A stretch of DNA of 5,063 bases from positions 1 to 5,063 of the forward strand of contig JBFYMA010000033.1 of assembly GCA_041305085.1 (NCBI GenBank), given 5' to 3'. Made by a program: the position numbers and the translations under genes. The first letter of the stretch is position 1, and the number at the start of each line of letters is the position of its first letter. The DNA comes from SURF-58 sp041305085 (GTDB lineage Archaea > Nanobdellota > Nanobdellia > Woesearchaeales > UBA9642). The notes below the pieces were generated by a model. It was not told the origin of the DNA. It ran no database searches and saw only the letters and a program-made list of their open reading frames with translations. Below are positions 1 to 4,924 of this stretch, piece after piece.

Positions 1-45
1 ATTACTGGCATCCCTCTGGGATATTACTGGCTCGCAATCTTGTAA
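1..45 (+). CDS. Possible C-terminal end of a membrane protein (partial)
   Basis: Frame 1 is open from the window edge and ends at a TAA. It reads ITGIPLGYYWLAIL, which is hydrophobic and aromatic and resembles the end of a transmembrane segment. If real, the gene runs towards nucS and ends about 100 bases from the nucS stop codon, so the two would be convergent. Fourteen codons are too few to assign a family, and frame 2 over the same bases is also open to a stop at 62-64, so the frame itself is uncertain. I do not assign a function. Confidence 0.25.
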   Translation: MTGIPLGYYWLAIL

Positions 46-144
46 GGCATATTTTTGGAATTGAAGAATTTTGCACTAAAGTGTGGGGTATTAAACCCCT
101 GCGAAATTTTCAATAAAAAAAGAAAAAAAACAATAGCCCAACAG
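46..144. other. Convergent intergenic region
   Basis: No gene is visible here. The region contains a short inverted repeat, GGGGT (85-89) and ACCCC (95-99) around a 5-nt loop, and the A-rich tract that acts as a T-rich tract on the minus strand. The octamer ATTACTGG occurs at 1-8 and again at 23-30, just to the left. The stretch fits the shared 3' untranslated space between a plus-strand gene and nucS. Confidence 0.5.
115..130 (-). terminator. T-rich transcription terminator after nucS
   Basis: Read on the minus strand, 15-30 bases after the nucS stop codon, the sequence is eight T, one C and seven T. Archaeal RNA polymerase terminates at oligo-T stretches in the non-template strand without needing a hairpin. 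The position directly after the last gene of the minus-strand run supports this. A weak 5-bp inverted repeat (85-99) lies further downstream and is probably not required. Confidence 0.65.
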
Positions 145-876
145 TCAATAGTCAAACAGCTTTTTCTGGTTCTTTTTGTGCTTTAATCTGTATTTGGGAG
201 GGTCATACTTTTTGTAACTGTAGCCGTATTCTGCAAGCATTGCAAGCGCATTCTTTGTGATGCTTGGAGCAACAAGCATTCCCCTGACTTTCTGAAGGCC
301 TTTGGCTTTTTTTATCCTTTCAACATACCTTCTCAGCTGTGTTACAGCGTCAGGCCCTGCCTTGAACCTTTTGCACTCAACCACAACCATCGAGCCATTC
401 CTGTCAAAGCCAAAAATATCAATAAATCCATACTTTGTGTGCTCTTCCCTGCTCAAAGGAGTGAACCCTTTCTCAAGAATTTCTGGGTTGTTGTAGATAT
501 CATCGCTAAAATCCTTTTCATTGCCCTGTAGAATAATAGATTGACCATCTGTCAATTTTTGTGAAACAAAAAAAATCATGCTGCTGATGCTTATTGTCAT
601 GTACTCTTTTAGCTGCTGGTTGGCACAGTTTAGCACCAACTGGTCATCTTCAATAGATGCTCTGTACTCTGTGCCGGGCTTCATGTAGTTTACAGGATTG
701 TTTCCAGAAGGCTGGTGAACCAGCAAAGCCTTGTCTTCTTTTATTATTATGATCCTTTCTCCATCAGGCAAAAAGCTTTCTGCCCTGCCGCTGTATTCTA
801 TGCAGCAATTCGCCCCTATGATTACTGTTTCGTTTTTTTTAATAGCCTGCTGTATCTGGCTTGCTGTCTTTTCCAT
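145..876 (-). CDS. nucS: Mismatch-specific endonuclease NucS/EndoMS
   Basis: NucS/EndoMS is a dimeric nuclease that makes double-strand cuts at mismatches (G-T, T-T, G-G) and serves as non-MutSL mismatch repair in archaea and actinobacteria. The 243-residue product has the usual length and two domains. Residues 1 to about 110 form the DNA-binding and dimerization part, with GRAES at 30-34 and PVNY at 61-64. Residues about 115-225 form the RecB-like nuclease, with E120, D153, the E167-C-K169 motif, Q180 and Y184. These spacings match R42, E127, D160, E174, K176, Q187 and Y191 of the Pyrococcus abyssi enzyme as I recall them. The base-stacking Trp (W75) aligns with Y64. The C-terminus QKKLFDY (237-243) fits a PCNA-interacting (PIP) motif. 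I chose ATG 876 because family homology begins there; the open frame runs back to TTG 927 without family-like sequence. The start lies 38 nt inside the end of lgt, suggesting coupled translation. Confidence 0.93.
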   Translation of the reverse strand: MEKTASQIQQAIKKNETVIIGANCCIEYSGRAESFLPDGERIIIIKEDKALLVHQPSGNNPVNYMKPGTEYRASIEDDQLVLNCANQQLKEYMTISISSMIFFVSQKLTDGQSIILQGNEKDFSDDIYNNPEILEKGFTPLSREEHTKYGFIDIFGFDRNGSMVVVECKRFKAGPDAVTQLRRYVERIKKAKGLQKVRGMLVAPSITKNALAMLAEYGYSYKKYDPPKYRLKHKKNQKKLFDY

Positions 877-1684
877 CAGTATTATTCCCCTTTTCTTTTC
901 TTTTGAAAGAATTCCACAGCTTAACAAGCATTATTGTTCCAATTATTCCCATTATAAGGCTCATCACCTGACCTGTGCTCAGCCCAAAAATAAAAACAGG
1001 GTCATCTCTCCAGAAATTCACTGTAAACCTCAAAAATCCGTAGAGAGTTACAAACATCCAGAACAAGAATCCTTTTGGAAGCTTCATGCTTCGCATAAAC
1101 ATCAGCACTCCAAAAATAAAAAAGTTTTTGATAGCCTCATACATCTGGCTTGGGTGCCTGCAGCCTTCAGAAAGCCCTGCAATGAACTGGTTTTTGCTGT
1201 AGTCAATGCACAGCCACAAGATGCTTGTTGGCTTTCCCAAAAGCTCTGCGTTTATAAAATTGGCAATCCTTCCGAATCCTAATGTAATGGCCGCAGGAAT
1301 GACCAATAGGTCTCCAAGCTCGTAAACGTCTATCCTGTATTTTCTGCAGAAAAAAAAGCTGACAACAAACGCTCCAACCAGCCCACCGTGAAAGCTCATG
1401 CCTCCATGCCATATCTGAGGAATCTCTATGGGGTTGGCAAAATAATATCCTGGCTGCCAGGCCAGGACTTCAAAAATTCTTGCCCCAAGTATCACACCAA
1501 CTATAAGCCACAGTATGTATGAGTCAACCCTTTCTCGTGAAAGGTTAGTTATCTTTTTCTGCTTTACAAAGTTTATGAGCAGAAAATACGCCAGCAGAAA
1601 CCCCAGAACATAGACCAGGCTGTAGTATCTGATTGCAAGAGGCCCAATCTGGACAAGCACAGGATTTATGTTGTGGAAAAACAT
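839..1684 (-). CDS. lgt: Prolipoprotein diacylglyceryl transferase (bacterial type)
   Basis: Lgt is an integral membrane enzyme that moves diacylglyceryl from phosphatidylglycerol to the lipobox cysteine of prelipoproteins. The 281-residue product has about seven hydrophobic segments and a polar, lysine-rich tail (260-281). Family motifs in order are GPLAIRYY (14-21; Y21 aligns with E. coli Y26), HGGMSFHGG (93-101; H99 = H103), the signature GRIANFINAELLG (138-150; R139, N142, E147, G150 = R143, N146, E151, G154), RHPSQMYEA (176-184), and YGFLRFTVNF (215-224; Y215, R219 = Y235, R239). Two departures are visible: the signature has Ala for the usual second Gly (A141), and E243 of E. coli aligns with N223. 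Start ATG 1684 is supported by a TATA box at the leaderless distance. Lgt is general in bacteria but uncommon in archaea, so horizontal acquisition is likely. The 3' end overlaps nucS by 38 nt. Confidence 0.93.
   Translation of the reverse strand: MFFHNINPVLVQIGPLAIRYYSLVYVLGFLLAYFLLINFVKQKKITNLSRERVDSYILWLIVGVILGARIFEVLAWQPGYYFANPIEIPQIWHGGMSFHGGLVGAFVVSFFFCRKYRIDVYELGDLLVIPAAITLGFGRIANFINAELLGKPTSILWLCIDYSKNQFIAGLSEGCRHPSQMYEAIKNFFIFGVLMFMRSMKLPKGFLFWMFVTLYGFLRFTVNFWRDDPVFIFGLSTGQVMSLIMGIIGTIMLVKLWNSFKRKEKGNNTDGKDSKPDTAGY
887..890 (-). promoter_or_regulatory. Weak Shine-Dalgarno-like GGGG for nucS
   Basis: On the minus strand AAAAGGGG ends 10 nt before the ATG at 876. It is a poor match to the archaeal GGAGGTGA consensus and the spacing is slightly long. 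It lies inside the lgt coding region and favours ATG 876 over the TTG at 927. There is no good TATA box at the leaderless distance, so translation from the lgt message is the simpler reading. Confidence 0.35.
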
Positions 1685-1705
1685 GCATCAAGAGAATGGG
1701 AAAGG

Positions 1706-1713
1706 TTTTATAA
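1706..1713 (-). promoter_or_regulatory. TATA box of lgt (leaderless-type promoter)
   Basis: Minus-strand TTATAAAA is centred about 25-26 bases upstream of the A of the lgt ATG, which places the expected transcription start on the start codon itself. It sits in the 32-nt gap after the upstream unknown gene. No Shine-Dalgarno sequence precedes the ATG, in keeping with a leaderless mRNA. lgt and nucS would form one transcription unit from here. Confidence 0.6.
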
Positions 1714-1716
1714 GTT

Positions 1717-2184
1717 TTATTGTCTTAATGTTAACCCATCTTTTTCAACTCTTTCCGCAAGAATCTTTTTTAATCCTTCTCTGTCTGCACCCATTTTTCT
1801 GGCAAGATACGTTCCGTTGCTATTTGTGGAAAAACCAAGCTGTATTTTGTATGTATAAACCAGTTCGCCATTCTCCTCTCTGGAAACACATTTAAGATTG
1901 CCTGCATTGGGAAGTTCCGTTGCAGTATCAATTAGACTGCAGAAGTGAGTTCCCACAAATACTGTTTTATCTACAATATTTTCCAAACCTATTTTTCTTA
2001 ACAGGTTTGGCTCAATCAATTCAATTACAGACATTACTTTGTCGACTTGCTCACCAATTTCAGACATTATTGCTGGAACACCATCATTTTTTAAGTTGTT
2101 AAAATATTTTGCAGCAATTGCCAGATATCTTAATTCAGTTACAGCTTTGGCAAATTCATTAAGTTCATCATTGTATGATGCCAA
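1717..2184 (-). CDS. Hypothetical protein, 155 aa
   Basis: I do not recognise this family. The start is TTG, chosen because an AGGT Shine-Dalgarno-like element lies 6 nt upstream and an in-frame TAA lies 12 nt upstream; the next in-frame ATG would remove about 39 residues. Residues 1-60 look helical and mildly charged (NDELNEFAKAVTELRYLAIA and on). Residues about 70-125 alternate in a strand-like way with two cysteines (in GTHFCSL and LKCVSRE) and a GFSTNSNGTYLA turn. Residues 128-150 (MGADREGLKKILAERVEK) look like a charged helix. There is no signal peptide or membrane segment, so it is probably cytosolic. It is in the same reading frame as the small gene just upstream, separated by one stop codon, and both have lower GC (about 30-37% in lines I counted) and more ATT/AAT codons than lgt or gyrB. 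It may be one half of a split gene or one of a coupled pair. Confidence 0.7.
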   Translation of the reverse strand: MASYNDELNEFAKAVTELRYLAIAAKYFNNLKNDGVPAIMSEIGEQVDKVMSVIELIEPNLLRKIGLENIVDKTVFVGTHFCSLIDTATELPNAGNLKCVSREENGELVYTYKIQLGFSTNSNGTYLARKMGADREGLKKILAERVEKDGLTLRQ

Positions 2185-2190
2185 GAAGTT

Positions 2191-2194
2191 ACCT
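2191..2194 (-). promoter_or_regulatory. Shine-Dalgarno-like AGGT before the TTG start
   Basis: Minus-strand TAAGGTAAC overlaps the stop codon of the upstream small gene. AGGT ends 6 nt before TTG 2184, a normal spacing. It decides the start of the 155-residue gene and suggests that ribosomes ending on the small gene reinitiate there. Confidence 0.45.
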
Positions 2195-2355
2195 TATTCC
2201 TTGTTTTTAAGGTATTTCATTGCATAGTCAAAATTCTCTGCAGAAAATCCATTAGATTCTAAATCAAGTTCAGCAACCACTTCTTTTTTCTTTTTGCTTA
2301 AAGAAAGCAAACTCTTAAATGGTCTAAGCTTTTGATAGGTTGCACTCCCTGACAT
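2194..2355 (-). CDS. Small hypothetical protein, 53 aa (possibly longer)
   Basis: From ATG 2355 the frame encodes 53 residues ending in MKYLKNKE and a TAA. A GGAG Shine-Dalgarno element sits 9 nt upstream of this ATG. The frame stays open for 84 nt further upstream to a stop at 2440-2442, and the translation there (for example IEYWETPVDFKITIDQ) reads like real protein that continues as a beta strand into ESGKMSGSATY, yet it offers no ATG, GTG or TTG. The gene may therefore begin at a rare codon such as ATA, or be a decayed version of a longer gene. The product has a basic KKKK stretch (21-24), no membrane segment and no motif I recognise. It precedes the 155-residue gene by 9 nt in the same frame. 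Confidence 0.5.
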   Translation of the reverse strand: MSGSATYQKLRPFKSLLSLSKKKKEVVAELDLESNGFSAENFDYAMKYLKNKE

Positions 2356-2364
2356 TTTTCCTGA

Positions 2365-2368
2365 CTCC
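2365..2368 (-). promoter_or_regulatory. Shine-Dalgarno GGAG before ATG 2355
   Basis: Minus-strand CAGGAGTC carries GGAG ending 9 nt before the ATG, a usual archaeal distance. It supports initiation at 2355, although the same bases also read as coding (QESG) if the protein starts further upstream. Confidence 0.4.
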
Positions 2369-2445
2369 TGATCAATAGTTATTTTAAAGTCAACAGGGGT
2401 TTCCCAATATTCTATATTATTTCCAGTTTTTGATTTTATTTAATC

Positions 2446-2453
2446 CTTTATAA
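2446..2453 (-). promoter_or_regulatory. Candidate TATA box for the unknown gene pair
   Basis: Minus-strand TTATAAAG sits in the AT-rich gap and overlaps the second copy of a 12-bp tandem repeat. Transcription would be expected near 2422-2424, giving a leader of nearly 70 nt to ATG 2355. An alternative box, TTTAAAAT at 2381-2388, is centred about 29 bases before that ATG. The sequence does not decide between them. Confidence 0.4.
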
Positions 2454-2474
2454 TGTTGAAAATAATGTTGAAAG
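2451..2474 (+). repeat. 12-bp tandem repeat, two copies
   Basis: TAATGTTGAAAA (2451-2462) is followed at once by TAATGTTGAAAG (2463-2474), with 11 of 12 positions identical. It lies upstream of the unknown gene pair and runs into its candidate TATA box. It may be a regulator binding site or simple slippage in AT-rich DNA. Confidence 0.75.
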
Positions 2475-2532
2475 GTATATGCAAATTGCGTGTTAAATTT
2501 ATTGTATTATTATGATCAACTATAATCTATTA

Positions 2533-2832
2533 TCATACAGCATAAAAAGGTATCAGAGAAGCAGCAAATATTGCAAACATGAATATTATGAAGATCCAGA
2601 ACACCAGGAAAATAATCCCTACAACAAGCCCGGCAATTGCCAGCCCTTTTCCGTCTGTGTTGTCCTTTGTCATCCTGTTGAGCGCAGATATGCCAAAGAT
2701 TATTGCAAGGATTTGCGGCACAATTGGAATAAAGAATATCAATGACAATACAAGCGATGCAGTGGCTGTTCCTGATGCACTTTTGGATGTTTTCAGAGAA
2801 GAATTTTTTTGTTTTTTCTTTTGTTCAGGCAT
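2533..2832 (-). CDS. DUF4190-like small membrane protein
   Basis: The 99-residue product has a basic, lysine-rich N-terminus (1-20, MPEQKKKQKN at the front), a first hydrophobic segment (about 24-48, ending in IIFGISALNRM), a polar loop (52-62) and a second hydrophobic region (about 63-94) beginning GKGLAIAGLVVG. This pattern, two membrane segments with FGxxAL and GxGLAIAGLVxG around the loop, is that of DUF4190 domain proteins, whose biochemical role is unknown. The N-terminus is probably cytoplasmic by the positive-inside rule. There are two candidate starts: ATG 2841 and ATG 2832. I prefer 2832 because a TATA box is centred about 26 bases upstream of it, the leaderless distance, but only about 17 bases from 2841. 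It is transcribed divergently from gyrB and lies about 90 nt before the unknown gene pair. Confidence 0.8.
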   Translation of the reverse strand: MPEQKKKQKNSSLKTSKSASGTATASLVLSLIFFIPIVPQILAIIFGISALNRMTKDNTDGKGLAIAGLVVGIIFLVFWIFIIFMFAIFAASLIPFYAV

Positions 2833-2854
2833 AAAATGCATAATGGGTTTACGT

Positions 2855-2862
2855 TTTATAAA
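2855..2862 (-). promoter_or_regulatory. TATA box of the DUF4190-like gene
   Basis: TTTATAAA, preceded on the minus strand by GGAAAC as a BRE-like purine stretch, is centred 26.5 bases from ATG 2832. This spacing predicts a leaderless transcript and decides the start codon. The core is a perfect palindrome, so it could also work on the plus strand, but no gene follows there. Confidence 0.6.
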
Positions 2863-2897
2863 GTTTCCTATGCACAGTCCATGAAAGGCTATTTCTC

Positions 2898-2937
2898 GAA
2901 AGCCTCAAACCTCAGAATTCTGCATTTACAGGCTTTC
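2898..2937. promoter_or_regulatory. 40-bp symmetric inverted repeat, possible operator
   Basis: GAAAGCCT (2898-2905) and AGGCTTTC (2930-2937) are perfect 8-bp inverted arms. Exactly midway lies the 10-bp palindrome CAGAATTCTG (2913-2922), with 7 nt on each side. All parts share one dyad axis at 2917.5. The element sits between the divergent promoters of the DUF4190-like gene and gyrB, and could bind a dimeric or tetrameric regulator or extrude as a cruciform. The regulator is unknown. Confidence 0.55.
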
Positions 2938-2952
2938 TAAAGGCATTCTGCA
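2930..2952 (+). repeat. Two direct AGGC[T/A]TTCT repeats, 11 bp apart
   Basis: AGGCTTTCT starts at 2930 and AGGCATTCT at 2941, one helical turn apart, ending 9 bp before the gyrB TATA box. ATTCTGCA in the second copy (2945-2952) also occurs at 2917-2924 across the central palindrome. The phasing places both copies on the same face of the helix, as expected for a transcription factor site. Confidence 0.45.
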
Positions 2953-2961
2953 ATCGAAAAG

Positions 2962-2969
2962 TATATAAA
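2962..2969 (+). promoter_or_regulatory. TATA box of gyrB
   Basis: CGAAAAGTATATAAAG contains a TATATAAA core with an upstream BRE-like CGAAAA. Transcription is expected near 2991, which leaves about 44 nt of leader before ATG 3035. No Shine-Dalgarno sequence is evident in that AT-rich leader, so gyrB differs from the leaderless genes across the intergenic region. Confidence 0.65.
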
Positions 2970-3034
2970 GGAATTGGGTTTCTTTTTTTACATAAAAAAT
3001 TCTCAATTTTGCGAGAGAAAATTATACAAACAAA

Positions 3035-4924
3035 ATGGAAGAAAAAGAGTATACCTCAAACAACATCACAGTTCTTGAAGGGCTGGAAGCAGTAAGAAAA
3101 AGGCCTAGCATGTATATTGGAAGCACAGGGGTTAGGGGTTTTCATCATCTGGTTTATGAGATAGTTGACAACAGCATAGACGAGGCAATGGCAGGCTTCT
3201 GCAACCAGATAGACATAATAATCCACAAGGATGGCAGCATTACAGTGATGGACAACGGAAGAGGAATACCTATAGATGTTCATCCATCCTACAATATTCC
3301 GGCAGTGCAGGTAGTTCTTACAAAGCTTCACGCAGGAGGCAAGTTTGACAAAGATACCTATAAAGTCTCAGGAGGCCTTCACGGGGTTGGCTCAAGCGTA
3401 GTAAACGCCCTCTCAAAGGAGCTTGAAGTGTTTGTCAAGAAAAAAGGCAAAGTCTATTACCAAAAATACCAAAGAGGAGTTCCCCAGACACAGCTTATAG
3501 TAAGCAACGATGACAAATTCCACGGAGAATCAGGAACCATAATAAGGTTTCTGCCTGATGACCAGATTTTTTCTGTAAACGAATTTGATTACGATATTTT
3601 AAGATCAAGGCTGAGAGAGATGGCATTCCTGAACAGGAACATAAAAATAACACTTGCAGATGAAAGGACAGAGAAAAATGAGGAGTTCAAATATGAAGGA
3701 GGAATAATCAGCTTTGTGGAATATTTGAACAAAAACAAGCAGGCGTTCCACGAGGCAATATTTCTGGAAAAAGACAAAAACGGAATATTTATGGAAGTGG
3801 CGATGCAGTACAGCAACTCCTACAATGAAAATGTCTACAGCTTTGTAAACAACATAAACACCCATGAGGGAGGAACCCACCTTATAGGGTTCAAGGCAGC
3901 GCTCACAAGAAGCCTTAACACCTATGCAGAAAGGTACAAGCTTGCAGATGTGAAATTCAGCAGCGATGATGTAAGGGAGGGGCTTGCAGCAGTTATCTCG
4001 CTAAAAATTCCTGACCCCCAGTTTGAGGGGCAGACAAAAACAAGGCTTGGAAACAGCGAAGTGAAAGGAATAGTTGAAAGCCTTGTCAGCACAGGGCTGG
4101 GATTTTTTCTTGAGGAAAACCCAAAGATTGCAGGCCAGATAATCCAGAAAATTGTGATGGCTGCAAAAGCAAGAGAGGCAGCAAGAAAAGCAAGAGAGCT
4201 CACCAGAAGAAAAAACTCTTTGGAATTTTCAACGCTTCCAGGAAAGCTTTCTGACTGCAGGGAAAAAGACCCTTCGAAGTGCGAGCTGTATATCGTCGAA
4301 GGCGATTCAGCGGGCGGCTCGGCTAGGCAAGGCAGGAACAGCGCATTCCAGGCAATCCTTCCTTTGAGGGGAAAGATCCTGAATGTTGAAAAGGCCAGGA
4401 TCAACAAGGTTCTGGAAAGCCAGGAAATCGCCAACATAATAACTGCCATAGGCACAGGGATAGGTGATGACTTTGACGATTCCAAAGTGAGATACCACAA
4501 AATAATAATAATGACTGATGCAGACGTTGACGGAAACCACATAGCAACGCTTTTGCTCACATTTTTCTACAGGTACATGAGGCAGCTCATAGAAAAAGGA
4601 TTCATATACATTGCCCAGCCCCCTCTGTATCTGGTAAAAAAAGGCAGTGCCAAAAGGTATGCAATTACAGAGGAAGAAAAAGAAAAAGCGCTCAGGGAGC
4701 TTCCAGGAGCATCCATTCAAAGGTATAAAGGGCTTGGAGAGATGAACCCAGAAGAGCTTTGGGAGACAACTATGAATCCTGAAAACAAGGTGCTGAAAAG
4801 GGTAACAATAGAGGATGCAGTTGTTGCTGACGAAATATTCACTATTCTTATGGGTGATGAGGTTGAGCAGAGAAGAAAATTCATTGAAGAAAACGCCCAA
4901 AAAGCAGAAAACCTAGATATCTAG
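3035..4924 (+). CDS. gyrB: DNA gyrase subunit B
   Basis: GyrB supplies the ATPase and part of the DNA-cleavage machinery of DNA gyrase, which introduces negative supercoils together with GyrA. The 629-residue product is complete and of the shorter bacterial type, without the insertion in the E. coli Toprim region. The GHKL ATPase domain (about 1-215) has E42 and N46 at the same numbers as E. coli, DNGRGIP (73-79), HAGGKF (99-104) and GGLHGVG (113-119). The transducer domain (about 220-390) carries the QTK loop at 333-335. The Toprim domain has EGDSAGGSA (422-430), PLRGKILNVEKA (443-454) and TDADVDGNHI (494-503), giving E422, D495, D497 and D499 for metal binding. The tail has QRYKGLGEMNPEELW (562-576). 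ATG 3035 gives the canonical N-terminus. Gyrase in archaea derives from bacteria by transfer. gyrA, often adjacent, does not follow within the window. Confidence 0.97.
   Translation: MEEKEYTSNNITVLEGLEAVRKRPSMYIGSTGVRGFHHLVYEIVDNSIDEAMAGFCNQIDIIIHKDGSITVMDNGRGIPIDVHPSYNIPAVQVVLTKLHAGGKFDKDTYKVSGGLHGVGSSVVNALSKELEVFVKKKGKVYYQKYQRGVPQTQLIVSNDDKFHGESGTIIRFLPDDQIFSVNEFDYDILRSRLREMAFLNRNIKITLADERTEKNEEFKYEGGIISFVEYLNKNKQAFHEAIFLEKDKNGIFMEVAMQYSNSYNENVYSFVNNINTHEGGTHLIGFKAALTRSLNTYAERYKLADVKFSSDDVREGLAAVISLKIPDPQFEGQTKTRLGNSEVKGIVESLVSTGLGFFLEENPKIAGQIIQKIVMAAKAREAARKARELTRRKNSLEFSTLPGKLSDCREKDPSKCELYIVEGDSAGGSARQGRNSAFQAILPLRGKILNVEKARINKVLESQEIANIITAIGTGIGDDFDDSKVRYHKIIIMTDADVDGNHIATLLLTFFYRYMRQLIEKGFIYIAQPPLYLVKKGSAKRYAITEEEKEKALRELPGASIQRYKGLGEMNPEELWETTMNPENKVLKRVTIEDAVVADEIFTILMGDEVEQRRKFIEENAQKAENLDI

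Noticed and set aside
85..99. GGGGT/ACCCC inverted repeat as an intrinsic hairpin terminator
   Set aside because: The stem is only 5 bp and lies beyond the T-tract in the nucS direction; the T-tract alone explains archaeal termination.
877..927. N-terminal extension of nucS to TTG 927
   Set aside because: The 17 extra residues have no family resemblance, lie wholly in lgt coding sequence, and the ATG at 876 gives the normal NucS length.
731..1282. Plus-strand open frame of 183 codons
   Set aside because: It lies opposite lgt and nucS, which have strong family motifs; its translation is low-complexity with no recognisable domain, so it is a shadow frame.
2881..2940. A 19-codon plus-strand frame starting with ATG in the divergent region
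   Set aside because: It ends before the gyrB TATA box, so it cannot be a leader peptide of the main gyrB transcript, and its bases are accounted for by the inverted repeat.
3922..4560. Minus-strand open frame of 212 codons inside gyrB
   Set aside because: It is antisense to the conserved transducer and Toprim domains of gyrB and is rich in Ser/Phe/Leu, as expected of a reverse-complement shadow.
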